A stretch of 64,000 bases of DNA from Gonocerus acuteangulatus (GCA_946811695.1 OX328123.1:47204253-47268252); one strand, 5' to 3'. Counted from the stretch's first letter, positions 42,701 through 53,860 are shown. Numbers and translations are program-made. Notes: a model not told the origin generated them from the sequence alone.

Positions 42701-43972
42701 ATCTTCCATGGATGATGGTGCTATTCACTTTAACTTGAAACTGTGAGAGACCTAAAGGCGATCCAGAGAAACAAGGCAAAGCGTCGTGTTACCTACATCT
42801 TTCTGACTCAGAAAATAAAATAAAAAAAAAGGAGATTTTTCAGATTCGCCCTTTCTCTTCCAAGGTCTTGATATTTAGTAAATGTAATTTGAATTTTATT
42901 TTTTTCATTGAATAAATTCAATTAAAACCTGTGAAGACCAAATGCTTTTCTTACAGGCTTCCCAAGATTTGTTATTCTAAGAAATGTGGCGAAATATGGG
43001 TTTATACGTTCCCATAGGTTCTCCCAAAATTAATACGCTAAAAAAACAAGTAATAACTTTCATCCAAAATTTAAAAATTGCTAAACTTGTTTCATCGTTA
43101 AACAAGTTTAACAAATGTTCATATTAGGGAAATTAGAGTAAGACGGACATATTATAATGTCAAAAATCTTGTTTTCCTTGGAGATTTCCCTGTAAAATGC
43201 TATGGATTATAAAATCATTTAGTCGTCAACTTTTTAAATGTTTATTTTAGTTAGGTAATTAAAATTTGTAAGAGTTAAATTAGTTGAGCAATATATTAAT
43301 CAACATATTAAGAGTTTCTACTAGTTTTCCCAATCATAGACGGGGTAAGGACATCCATCTAAAAGGATAGCGTTCTTGCTTGCTTTATTTTCATTTATTT
43401 ATTTATTATCTACATTTACTAGCGAATTCCTCAGGAAATATAGTGTGAGAAAAGGCTAGCCATTGTTCCCGGTACACCGATGTTTATCTTGCCGCCAATC
43501 ACCTTCCTAGAATGGTTCCCAAGAATTCCTAGAGAACCAGACACTGCCAAGAATAAAAGACCAAAAGGAACGCTAATGAACTGGCAGCTATTCTCTTAAT
43601 GACTTGTCATTACTGATTCCCTCCTGATATGAATTTATAGGACTGTCTTGAAAGCAAATGAGTGGCGTCACCGATGGCGAATTCCTCTACGCACATTGTT
43701 TTGTGATTTTATGCTTGTGTATGGGAGGAAAAGCCCTTCCTTTGTAGCCTAGCGTGGAGCTATGCTCCAACTATTTCGTACCACGTAGTAGTAAATGGCG
43801 CTAAATTGTATCACTTCGTAAAAACGATTGTATAATTTGTGTTATTTTATTTGTAATATAAATTTTTGTGGTAACACTTCATTCATTATTGCCATTATAA
43901 AACCGTTAATTAATACGGGGATCACAGAATTTAAATAAACAAAAACAATACAATCAATAAAAATAATATATT
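39785..43972. other. Long stretch without recognised gene
   Basis: I see no domain-bearing frame. An 88-codon frame at 42385-42651 is probably chance. A G tract lies at 42651-42660. The piece 41230-41450 is GC-richer but not identified. Confidence 0.4.
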
Positions 43973-44350
43973 ATGATTCCTTGCCGCGCCGGAGGTTCCC
44001 CCAACGTCACGACTAACCGTCATACCACCTTCAACACTGCAATTGATAAGCCGTTAAATAAAAAAAATAATAACAAATACCTGTTTAACATTAGTGTTCC
44101 CGGTAATATCATCGGAACAGCTCAATTAAAAATAATTGAGGTAAGTATGCGTAAATCGAAAAATTCCTGGAACATGTTTTTTAAATATAAAAAAAATCGG
44201 AAAAATTGCGGTTGTTTTTGTACTTTTACTTATAACTCGGAACGTATTCACGCTATCGACCTTCCCAATGAGTCAAAATATTTATATTTTAAATTAATTA
44301 AAATTAACACCCTGCCTTGCAAAATAGCAATAAGAATGTTAAAAAATTGA
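43973..44350 (+). CDS. Orphan open frame, 125 codons
   Basis: An intact ATG-to-stop frame in AT-rich DNA. It starts MIPCRAGGSPNVTTNRHTTF and contains a lysine-rich middle and NCGCFCTFTYNSERIHAIDL. It has four internal cysteines but no motif that I know, no signal peptide and no membrane segment. There is no clear splice site or neighbour to support it. It may be a chance frame or a remnant. Confidence 0.2.
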   Translation: MIPCRAGGSPNVTTNRHTTFNTAIDKPLNKKNNNKYLFNISVPGNIIGTAQLKIIEVSMRKSKNSWNMFFKYKKNRKNCGCFCTFTYNSERIHAIDLPNESKYLYFKLIKINTLPCKIAIRMLKN

Positions 44351-44442
44351 CATTTTTTATATAATTTGTTTCGTCATTTTAAAATGCAACTAGGACTTTC
44401 ATATTTTAGAAAGAAAATGGTGGTTATTTAATAAAACAACCT

Positions 44443-44606
44443 GGGGTCTCCCGTGGTCTAGTGGCTAGCGCCTTAGATTCATAAGCGGGAGATGGTGGGT
44501 TCGATCCCCACCGGCGACAGAAATTTTCCCATCTCATGGCTCGCTGAGAAAATTCCTGGCTGCACCCTGGATGTCGGCGCTAATGGCCGAGATTTGTCGA
44601 TGCGCC

Positions 44607-44685
<79 letters not shown>
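44443..44685 (+). mobile_element. tRNA-derived SINE, full length
   Basis: The head has pol III boxes: A box TGGTCTAGTGG and B box GGTTCGATCCC, inside a cloverleaf-like GTCTCCCGTGGTCTAGTGGC. The body ends GGCGCTAATGGCCGAGATTT plus GTCGATGCGCCG, then a long A tract and (TA)n. The 8-bp duplication AACAACCT flanks it (44435-44442, 44686-44693). It encodes no protein and depends on a LINE for movement. Confidence 0.88.
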
Positions 44686-44687
<2 letters not shown>

Positions 44688-44924
44688 CAACCTACCAAAT
44701 TTTGTTTGAGTAGGATTGATAAAAAATGCCTCTAGTGTATGTAATATCGGAGTTATAAAGAGCACAAAAAAAAAAAAATGTTTAAGGAATTTTTTTAATT
44801 ACTGAAAATTATACTTATTTGAGTACTGAAGACACTTCCGCATAATTAGCACACCACCTGTCAAATTCCAACCCAAAACACATGCGCCCTGGACTACTAA
44901 GTCAAACGGCTAATTTTAAAAGTG

Positions 44925-44958
<34 letters not shown>

Positions 44959-45399
44959 CATGTCGATAACCGGTTTTTCGATCATCGATTGTATAAAAGT
45001 ACACCTTTACTGTGGAACAATATTAATGAAAATAATTTTTGAGAATTGTATAAACATTACTAATTAAAATAAACTAACCCCAGAGATTATTTAATGAAAC
45101 TATTTTTTTATAATTAATCGGGAAAAAACATAGCCAGGATTTCCGAATACTAAAAGATTGTACAATATTTTTCAAAATCATTTAGTAAGCTCAAAATATT
45201 TTGTAATGCAATTTGGTTGTTCAAATATAACTAAATTTAAAAATATGCAGTAGTTTGTAAATTCTTTGTAAATTAAAGGGGAATGAAATAGATAGTAAAA
45301 ACCTTCTACTAGAACAAATTACACAGCCGAAAATAAATTTAGTTTTAGAAACATGTTTAAAGTTGTATTCTGAGATAACTCAAAATTGTAATATCAAAT

Positions 45400-45466
<67 letters not shown>

Positions 45467-45590
45467 AATCTTCCCAAAAGTCAGGAAATAAACATGATAA
45501 TTTAAATTTCGAAAATATTTCATTTCTGAATGGGTGGTAAATTTATCGGATTATATTATTCCAGAAGAACAATTAAAATTGTTATCTCTT

Positions 45591-45592
<2 letters not shown>
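44686..45592. other. No gene; two long A tracts
   Basis: A tracts at about 44927-44956 and 45403-45460 (58 A). Neither is joined to a body I recognise. Confidence 0.6.
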
Positions 45593-45650
<58 letters not shown>

Positions 45651-45813
45651 GGCGCATCTACATCTAGGTCATTAGCGCCGACATCCAGGGTGCAGCGAGG
45701 AATTTTACCAGCGAGCCGTGGGATGATAAAATTCCTGCCGGAGGTTGGGAATCGAAGCCACCATCTCCCGCTTATGAATCCAAGGCGCTAGCCATTAGAC
45801 CACGGGAGACCCC
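45593..45813 (-). mobile_element. tRNA-derived SINE with perfect 14-bp TSD
   Basis: The same family as 44443-44685, in reverse: T tract (A tail), the GGCGCTAATG.CC body end, B-box and A-box head ending GGGGTCTCCCG. TTGTTATCTCTTAG flanks it on both sides (45579-45592, 45814-45827). Confidence 0.92.
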
Positions 45814-45827
45814 TTGTTATCTCTTAG

Positions 45828-46197
45828 TGACTGATTTAATATTTTAAAACCGAAATTTCGTAAGTAGTATGAAATAGATGGCAGAAAACAGCGAGATTGG
45901 TGTGGATACTAAAGGAACTGCTGGGAAAAACGTTTCTAGGTTATTTCTATGATTTATTCCTTTTTAAGCCCGCCATTATTGATAATGTTTCGTGTATGAC
46001 CAATTAGGAGCTAGCGTACCGTCCAGTGTTAGGCATAATACAGGTTATGAAACGTGTATGTGGCGACGTATATGTGGCGGCCTCGAAAAAGAAGGCCTTC
46101 CGCCATTCATGAATTAGGTATAAGTAGCGACATTCTTAGCTATAGTGCGTGAGCTCGGTGACCAACAACAGAAGCATTTCCAGCTTTTATCAAGGAC
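45828..46197. other. Unassigned stretch
   Basis: Contains TATAAGTAGCGACATTC near 46118, which could be a promoter-like piece of an unrecognised element. Nothing firm. Confidence 0.3.
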
Positions 46198-46456
46198 ATA
46201 TCGTCGATACAAAAGCAAACTAACGAATATGAAAATCAACACTTTTCAGAGTGGAAAAGTATTTATTCATCACTTTTTTTTTGGACAGTCAAATATTCGG
46301 CAGATTTAACCTTTTGATAGTGGAATACTTTCCCTTTAATAGAGTGAAGTCAGATTGAAGAATTTGTCGTAAATAAGTCCAGCAGAAATGATTAAAGATG
46401 GACAATGAAAGATGCATTTTTTCATATTCGTTAGTTTGCTTTTGTATCGACGATAT
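46198..46456. mobile_element. MITE with perfect 38-bp inverted ends
   Basis: The arm 46198-46235 (ATATCGTCGATACAAAAGCA...) is repeated exactly in inverse at 46419-46456. If the first TA is the target duplication, the element is TC...GA between TA dinucleotides, as in Tc1/mariner MITEs. No gene inside. Confidence 0.75.
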
Positions 46457-46569
46457 TAACACTTGTATAATGGATTGTAGTCTTTATCTTCAGATCGATA
46501 TTTGTTCTAACTCTTACTAGCATAGGTTAATTATAACAGTTCCAAACAAATTCAGAGTTGTTAAAACAA

Positions 46570-46850
46570 TCCACTATATATTTGTCAAATACCACTCACT
46601 CGCGCACTGACCTATCATCGCCCAGCCCAATCCACTTGACAGAAAAATTTGAAATTTTGTATGGATGTAAATACTCGCGAAGAAATTTTTTTTTGATATT
46701 CAAATTTTTAAGTACCTTTAGAGGGGTTTGAATTTTAAAGAGTTGTTAAAGTTGTTTTTAAAGAGTTGCTAGGACGACAACAGGTCAGCTGTTACTGTAC
46801 TTTATCTATTTCATAATATTATTTTTATTAAGGCTAATAGTGTAAATAAT
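46570..46850 (+). mobile_element. Helitron fragment (5' part)
   Basis: TCCACTATATATTTGTC after a host A, then about 250 bp matching the Helitron at 16232. The 3' end was not found. Confidence 0.65.
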
Positions 46851-47944
46851 TTAAAACCACCAAAATTTCGGTATAAATTTTAGTTATTTTTTACACAAGA
46901 GTTCTTCATCTTGCGGTAATCAAAATCAAAGACTAAAAATATTGGAGGATTTTGATTTCCTAGAAACGTAGCACTCTCTCTAAAACAGTTGTAACCATAG
47001 TGATGGCCTATGATTTTTGTTTAACTTGAAACTCACATTAAAAACGGTTTTATGTTAAAGCTATTATTGAATAATGCCTATATTATTTACCTGAAATGTC
47101 AGAAGCATCCAGAAGAAAGTACAGCTGAATGACTAAGATTATCTCTTCTGCAACTCACTTTGTCTTTTATCTTATCGTCGCCCGAACCAAAACTGAAAGT
47201 GAGTTATGCAAAATCCTTTCCCTGCTTTAATAAATACATCTTCAAACAGCTAACGCACCGCTACCAGATGTTAGTTTATTAAGGTACTGCTCCTTCTTAA
47301 AAGGTAATCGCGAAAATGACATTACATTTGTTGAAGACAAATTTTGGTTTCTTCCTTTACCTAAAATATTTTTATTAATATACTAGCGTCCATGTGGAAT
47401 AGTGACTTTGGCCAGTTTTTTTTTATATATCTTTTGGGTTTTTGTTTTATTATAAACACCGTCGTTTGGGTATTTAAAAAAAAATTACTTTAGCTTTAGT
47501 AATGTTTCTCTATACATAATATTCGACGTATTGCCACCGGGGACCAAAGCACAATGGCCGCCAGAGCCACCCACATAGTCACATAAAGATGACTGAGTAA
47601 AAAACAGCTGGATAGTTAGAACAAGATGGATAGCTAGAAGAAAGAATAGATGGTTTATCAATTGTACGACGTGATTCTTTACATTGGCATAACGGTTTTT
47701 TATTTTTGAAGCGATTGACATGAAACAAATACTAAATGTTAAGTAAAGCTTACCTCCATATATATGTGAAAAACGCATCTAAATTGGATGAGCCGTTTCT
47801 GAGATTAGCCTCCACAAACGCACAGACAAACAGATAAAAATTCTAACAACCATTCTTCTGATTAAGGCCCCTAATAATATTTTTTCTCATAAAATTCCAT
47901 GTACAGACAGTAATCCGTTACATTTTTATTATAAGTAGGTATAG
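46851..47944. other. Unassigned non-coding sequence
   Basis: The piece 47660-47860 (AAATTGGATGAGCCGTTTCT, then ACGCACAGACAAACAG) has the look of a dispersed arthropod repeat. The 97-codon minus frame over it has no known domain. Confidence 0.4.
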
Positions 47945-48152
47945 ATTTATTTATTTTTTATTTGTAACGTACGAAAATCTGGGCTATTAGCGCCAGGCTA
48001 AACTACAAGCTGCTACCAATTTTCAATGCCAACATCACGTGGACTGTAACCCATTCGGCTACTTGCCACGCTCGGCAAGTTAAAACACGGTTAGTTGCTT
48101 AACTTCGGTGATCAACGGGGACCGGTGCGTTCAACTGGCTATGGCCGTTGGC
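47945..48152 (-). mobile_element. 5S rRNA-derived SINE
   Basis: On the minus strand it starts GCCAACGGCCATAGCCAGTT, then GAACGCACCGG, GATCACCGAAGTTAAGCAAC and, further on, a C-box-like GAATGGGTTACAG. This follows the start and internal promoter of 5S rRNA (GCC.ACG.CCATA.CA, GATCTCGGAAG.TAAGCA, TGGATGGGAGACC). The 3' part GGCGCTAATAGCCCAGATTT plus TCG is nearly identical to the 3' core of the tRNA-headed SINEs here, and an A/T-rich tail follows. It is too diverged to be a 5S gene and has a SINE tail. It abuts the (AAAT)n tail of the LINE at 48160. Confidence 0.78.
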
Positions 48153-48636
48153 GTTTATATTATTTATTTATTTATTTATTAATGTTTACGCAACTTTGGC
48201 AACAAACATTTTGAGAATAATAATAAAGAATCCATAATTTTCTTGAGGTAATATGATGTAGTAGCGTTAATGTAGGTATTACAAGTTTTCAGTTATATTA
48301 ATCATATGTGAAATGTGTTTGAATGTAAGTGATATGTGTGGGCTCAAGTAGATAGTAATAATAAGTAAAGATTTTGGTAGTGAGTTCATGTCGTAAGTCC
48401 AGTAGTTCTATCTTATCCAAATGTTATTAGGTTAGTATGGTATTCTGTCGATACGTTTTTCTTACTTAACAAATCTACAAAAATTGAGACTTGTAGTATA
48501 AGTTTTACTAGATGGTATACATATCAGTTTTATATAGTCATTCGAAACTGATAAGGATTAATTTTTAAATTTTGAAAAGTAATTATATGTTGTCATATTG
48601 TTTAATTTGTTTTAGGTATTGCAGTGTTTTTTCTAT

Positions 48637-49299
48637 TTATTGGCTGCTGTCACTGAGTAAGGTAGTCAAGCTGTACGGTAGGTCAATGTTTTGTCTAAGT
48701 CTGCATTCAGTTAGTAAGTGTTTTATAGTTAATGTCGTGTTGCAATATTGGCACTTTGGTGCGTTCTGTTTTGTCATGAGGTGTGAATGAGTAATACGTG
48801 AGTGGCCTATTCTTAAACGACAAAGAACTACTTCCTCTCTTCTATTGCCTCTTTTGCTTGAGGTCCATTCACGTATTGTATTTTTGATGTCTCGTAATTT
48901 GTTTTCTGTCGTGTAACACCAAGCTTGTTGCCATTTTTGTACGACATATTTCTTCGCTTCAAGTTGCATATCTTGATACGTGACGTCCTGTTTGTCGAAG
49001 TGGTCCTGTTTGTTGGTGGCGTTTTTGGCAAGGTTGTCTACTGTAGTGCTCTCCTTTATATCAACATGTCCAGGGAGCCAATATATAGTGATTGGTTTGT
49101 TTAGTCTGTGTATCTGTTCGAAGATTTGTATAATTATAGGGTTATGGCTGTGGATATCCTGTAATGAGTATAGTGAGCTAAGTGAGTCCGTACATAATGT
49201 TATTCGGTCCGTATTTATGTCCTGAGCATTCTCCAGACCAAGTGCGATGGCTTGCAATTCAGCTGAGTAAGTGCTCGTCATGTTGGGTAGTTTAACCAC
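48637..49299 (-). pseudogene. RNase H and C-terminal zinc motif of the LINE
   Basis: A 220-codon frame: TYSAELQAIALGLE (Glu), LCTDSLSSLYSL (Asp), YWLPGHVDIKE (His), and a tail with C.YC....T.KHLLTEC, the CCHC-like motif common at the end of such LINEs. The first aspartate block (FIYTD) lies in another frame just upstream (49317-49562), so a frameshift separates them. Confidence 0.8.
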
Positions 49300-49607
49300 A
49301 ATATATTTTTCACCAACTACTGCAGCTGCACCAGTGCCTTCCTCGGTCTTCGATCGGTGTAGATGAATGTACTGTCTGTGTTATTTATTTGAAGTGTTTT
49401 GAATATGTTTTTGTATAAAAGTGAGGATGTGGGGTTAGATTTTTTATATTTTGTCAGGTTTAGGTCAAGTCTTATGTTCTGAAGAGTCCATGGTATGTAT
49501 GTAGACGGAGGTTTGAGGAAGGGTGTGCTGTTTTGGATGTTGGAGTTATTTGAATAGTTCAATGTCCTGATTAGAAGAGGGCGTTGTTTAAATGGGTTCC
49601 TTTGATA

Positions 49608-50878
49608 TTATTCCATAAAATTTTCTTCTATGTGAAGAGGAACACATGGAGTATTTAAAAATTTCATTTTTAAAGTAAATTTCAAACAGTTTATCATACG
49701 TCTGTATTCCAATGGCGATTCTCCACTCTCAGCAAAAAGACTTACAGTTGGGCTTGATCTAAAGGCTCCTGTTGCTATTCGTATACCAGTAGTGTGGATT
49801 GGGTCTAGTATTTTCAGTACACTGGGCTTGGCAGATGAGTATGCAACACTTCCATAGTCCAGTAGAGACCTGGTATATGTTCTGTATAGTGTTAGCATTA
49901 CACTTCTGTCACCACCCCACTTCGTGTTGCAAAGAATCCTTAATAGATGTAAAGACTTTTTACATTTATCAACAAGACTTTGAAGGTGGGGCACCCAGGT
50001 TAATCTGTAGTCAAGGATAAGTCCTAAGAATTTAATGTTTCTAGACAATGGAATAGGTGTGTTGTATAATGTTAATTGTATTGGAGGTGTTTGTCTCTTT
50101 TTCGTGAATATAATACTCTGTGTTTTTCGTGTTGAAAAGTGTAGTCCGTTTGTTACACTCCATTTCTCGAGGTTATTTATTACACCTTGAAGTAATACTG
50201 CTCCTCGTTGTAAATCTTTAGTTCTGACATATATAAGAAAATCGTCAACATACAGGCTGTACTTCACTGGTAAGGCAATGTGCTGGCGGACAGTGTCCAT
50301 GGCGATATTAAACACTGTAGTGCTGATTACACTCCCTTGAGGCGCTCCGTTGTCTTGTTGAAAAGGGTTGGAAAGAGAAACACTAACCTTCACCCAAAAT
50401 GTTCTATTAGAAAGAAAACCCAGGACAAAATTGAAAAACTGCCATGAATGATCCATTCTAATAGTTTTGACAGTATAGTTCGTCGCCAAACCGTATCATA
50501 AGCCGTTTCGATATCAAATGACACAGCTATAATAGATTCCTTACAAAGAAATGCATTTAGTATTCCATTTTCTAGATTAACAATGTGGTCCATCGTCGAA
50601 TGATTCGGTCTGAAACCGCATTGGTATTCTGAAAGAAATTGATTTTTCTCAAGGAACCATATTAGTCTTTTGTTTAGAATTCTTTCAAAAAGCTTAAAGA
50701 TACAGCTAGCTAGAGCTATTGGTCTATAACTATTGGGTGCTTTACTGTCCTTGTTAGGTTTTTTAACTGGTATAACAATTGTCTCTTTCCAGACCTGAGG
50801 GTAGTTCCCAGTTTCGAAGGCTTTGTTGTACAATTTCAATAGGACTGACAGCCCTTGGCTAGGAAGATTTTTTAGCAC
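49608..50878 (-). pseudogene. Reverse transcriptase domain of the LINE
   Basis: Two overlapping frames. The first (50390-50878) has NSYRPIALASCIFKLFERIL, QCGFRPNHSTMDHI and VSFDIETAYDTVWR. The second (49608-50489) has QDNGAPQGSVISTTVFNIAM, the catalytic KYSLYVDDFLIYV (YVDD) and a thumb with LGLILDYRLTWVPHLQSL. A frameshift near 50440 separates them. Enzyme role: target-primed cDNA synthesis; this copy is dead. Confidence 0.82.
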
Positions 50879-51040
50879 TTTGTGGCAAATGCCATCATGT
50901 CCAGGAGAAGTACATTTTACGTGGGAAATGACATAGTTTAATTCTTGAATGGTTAATGGTTCATTAAGTGGGTGTTTGACAGTTGGAGTTTTAATAAGAG
51001 GGATGTTTTCTAAATTATATTTAGCTATTAAAGAGGTTAG

Positions 51041-51622
51041 TTATAGTCTATTATTACTGGAAATTTCGCTGAAATGTTTCCCCAAAATGTTAGCAATTGT
51101 CTCAGTGGAAGTTATTAAAATGTTGTGGTTCAATAATGCATTGATAGGTGGCTTATACTTTTTGTGAGTAATTTTATTTATCATAATCCAAATTGTTTTC
51201 AGTGGTGTATTTCGATTAATGGATGTAAGAAAGTCAATCCAACAATTCTTTTTGCTGATTTTTATTATGTATCGGGCTTTGGCTTTTTTAAGCTTGTAAT
51301 CTTGCAAGAATGTGTGACATGGATTGTTATTAAACAATCGGAGTGCCTTTCTACGTTCGGCTATTGCTCTCTTACACTCAGCATTCCTCCAGGGAACAGG
51401 GTGTTTTTTGTAGGTGATAGGTGTTTTGGTCATTGATGCATCTGCTGCCAAAGTAATAAGTTCTGAGAATTTATCAAAGGTAGGAGTTGATAATTTGTCT
51501 AAATTAATTAAAAACGAATTTTGAAATTTTTCCCAATCGGCTTGTTTGACGTTATAACGAGAATTATTTTGGAAATTCATGGGTGGTGTATCTGGGGTTA
51601 TAATTATTGGGAAGTGATCCAA
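51041..51622 (-). pseudogene. LINE endonuclease end and RT linker
   Basis: Starts at DHFPIII, the end of the AP-like endonuclease (SDH motif), then the linker with WRNAECKRAIAERRKALRLF. The frame equals that of 50390-50878, with stops between. The 5' end of the LINE lies here. Confidence 0.7.
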
Positions 51623-51635
51623 TTTATATTAGAAT

Positions 51636-52495
51636 TCCTAATATTAAGCAAATTCTGGAGTATGACTTAAAAGAGAAGTAGAAACCGAATGAAATTAATT
51701 TTTAGCAGGTCAAAATGTTTTGTGTTACTCTAGGCTTTTCATTTCGTGATTTAGAATCAAGAAGTGTCTTAAGCTGGGCACTATTCCAGACAAAGCCCAC
51801 CTGACTCAGAGCGGCGAGCCAAACAAGAAGAGTAGATCTACTTAAGTAAGATGAAAGTCGGAGAAACGGTTCTTAAATAGACTCATAAATAGAGAAAAGA
51901 CACGTTATAAAAGAGCAGTAAAATAAAAAGAAGTGGACAACGGGAATGTCAGAACAGATCCCAGACTGGGCGTGACTTGATTAAAAATTTCTCGGGCGTA
52001 GAGGTTATAATGTCTGTGGTCAGGTCGCTAACCTCTAGAAATCTCTCGGAGGTCGTACATTCTCTTGTTCTTCAATGAGTGAAAAATACCTTCTAGCACC
52101 ATTAACTCGAGAGGAGCAATTTCAAATAGAAAATACAGACAGGATTTTGAAGGATCTATTTTTTTTTACTTTTTATGAAAAGTGTATTTATACCAGAATA
52201 TTTAAGATTAAGATGGCATCCTAGGGTTAATAAACCCTAAATAGGAGGATTACATACTCTTTCACAAGGATTCCATAATGTACTGCCTATCTGAAGCCTA
52301 GGCTCAGCATTAGATGAATTAGCTTGGCTTATTAAGGAGCTTAGAAGCTCCTTAGCCTAAATGGAAAGACGCCATAGAAGTAGTGAAACCGCAGGATCTG
52401 GCGAGTTAATGTTTGTAAAAAATAACAATTTAAAAGATGAGCCACTCGTTTACAACCTCCTATATAAATATTTATTACTTAACCCAATTGTTGCA
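51636..52495. other. Spacer, nothing recognised
   Basis: No domain-bearing frame. The right end belongs to the repeat whose second copy is at 53440-53650. Confidence 0.45.
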
Positions 52496-52527
52496 TTGAC
52501 GAAGGCTTGTAAATCAAGCTGAAATCT
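52496..52527 (+). ncRNA. Hammerhead-like motif, empty-site copy
   Basis: TTGACGA, stem GCTTG/CAAGC around TAAAT, then GAAA. Paralogous to 53484-53512; both continue into AAAATCATTTTGTTAATATT. The first base is T instead of C, so it is likely inactive. Confidence 0.3.
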
Positions 52528-52698
52528 TGATAAAAAATCATTTTGTTAATATTATTCAACTAATAAGAACAAACCCTTAACTTCACCCTTATCTCCACCT
52601 GTTGGCCATTAGATAATAAATATTTAAAAGGCTGGATATCAACGTTATGGTTATATAGTCGTCAATATATAGAAATATAGATAGTAAAAAGAATGTTG

Positions 52699-52749
<51 letters not shown>
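52699..52749. repeat. Poly(T) tract
   Basis: About 51 T. Possibly the A tail of a minus-strand retrocopy whose body (52750-52960) I do not recognise. No flanking duplication found. Confidence 0.85.
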
Positions 52750-52756
<7 letters not shown>

Positions 52757-52962
52757 TGGACATGAGTCAACCACATGGATCATGGATGCATCAGTTAGAA
52801 GACTCGCGTGATCTTATCTATTTCCAATTAGCTAATCTTGAGATTGCTAAATCTCCTATTATTGTTGGATGCTTAATAAATTTCTTATTAAAAACTTGCA
52901 GGAAACCGATCATGTAGAACACGTACATTGCGAAAACAAATGCGTTCCAAGGATAATTAAAG

Positions 52963-53165
52963 TGTCCCGAGGTAGTCCCAGTGACTAACGCCTTGGATTC
53001 TCATTCGGGAGATGGGGGGGAGGGGGGGTTCGATTCCCGCCTGCAACAGGTTGAATCTTTTCATTACAATGCCCGTTAAAAAGTTTCTCTGCTGCTTCAT
53101 GATGTTTAGGAAGGGTGGCAACCTATGCAAAGCCCGGCGCTAATGGCCTAGACAATAAAGTTCTA
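52963..53165 (+). mobile_element. Diverged tRNA-headed SINE
   Basis: Head with A box TAGTCCCAGTG and B box GGTTCGATTCC, separated by an expanded G tract. The middle AGGGTGGCAACCTATG is shared with the SINE at 59898. The end CGGCGCTAATGGCCTAGA is shared with 44443 and with the 5S SINE. Confidence 0.7.
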
Positions 53166-53483
53166 AGAGCCTCTATTAGGGACGGTAAACGCTGATTTAC
53201 TAAAGAACACTATACTTTTAGAATTATGTTTATTATGAATTACTAAAATGTGGCGGAATGTCAGTAATAAAAAATAAAAATAAAACGGTTATTTATGGTC
53301 CAAATCTTTTTTCACTGCTCTCTTCACTTGACTTAGCCGCGGTTGGTTTTAGGTTTAGTCTAATGGGCTGTCCTTAATGTTCTACTGATATGGGCAGAAA
53401 TAATTTTAGTTAGAAGCTCCTGAAAAGCGCTATAATGGTGTGAAATATGTACTACAGTGAATATTTGGAGTACAACTGTTGTA

Positions 53484-53512
53484 CTGATGAAGGCTTCTAA
53501 ATCAAGCCGAAA
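53484..53512 (+). ncRNA. Hammerhead-ribozyme-like core
   Basis: CTGATGA, a perfect stem GGCTT/AAGCC around CTAAATC, then GAAA and TCTC. The best-formed stem II of the four motifs. It overlaps the target site of the 49-bp insertion. Confidence 0.4.
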
Positions 53513-53520
53513 TCTCGATT

Positions 53521-53569
53521 ATTTATTTATTTATTAGTTTTCAGAGACCCGTAATGCGGGTCTCTTTTT
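53521..53569 (-). mobile_element. 49-bp retro-insertion with 11-bp TSD
   Basis: AAATCTCGATT flanks it on both sides (53510-53520, 53570-53580). On the minus strand it is a T-poor hairpin GAGACCC-GCATTAC-GGGTCTC followed by TGAAAACTAATAAATAAATA: a stem-loop plus tetranucleotide tail, the build of a LINE 3' end. The paralogous site at 52515-52535 lacks it. Confidence 0.85.
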
Positions 53570-53860
53570 AAATCTCGATTAAAAAAGAAACAAAATCATT
53601 TTGTTAATATTATTCAACTGATGCGGAACACACCCTTGAAAACTTTATCCTATTCTCCAGAGCGATCTTTAATTTAAACGATTCGTATTTTGAATGAATG
53701 AATGAATGAATGAATGAATGAAAAGTTTTATTCTTATTCCGGGACAGAAGTCCCATAGGAATAATTTTGAAATTACAAAATAATTTTGAATTTTACGTAT
53801 AAACTTAAAAACTTATAAATGCTATCAGTATCAGTATATAGTGTACAGCTTCAATATAGA

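Larger units (their letters stand above)
48160..51635 (-). mobile_element. LINE with RNase H, 5' truncated and decayed
   Basis: Order on the minus strand: last piece of the endonuclease (DHFPIII), linker, reverse transcriptase, RNase H, CCHC end motif, about 450 bp 3' UTR, and an (AAAT)n tail at 48160-48182. The RT-RNase H layout suggests an I-group LINE (I, Loa or R1 relatives). Stops and frameshifts make it inactive. Confidence 0.8.

Noticed and set aside
44443..44530. Functional tRNA gene
   Set aside because: A and B boxes are present, but the acceptor stem is not matched, a SINE body and A tail follow, and TSDs flank it. The same holds for 45593, 52963, 57481 and 59898.
47485..47778. 97-codon minus-strand frame with hydrophobic segments
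   Set aside because: It lies in text that resembles a dispersed non-coding repeat, with no start context or splice support.
47945..48152. True 5S rRNA gene
   Set aside because: Only the first part is 5S-like, with clear divergence, and a SINE core plus A-rich tail replaces the 5S 3' end and terminator.
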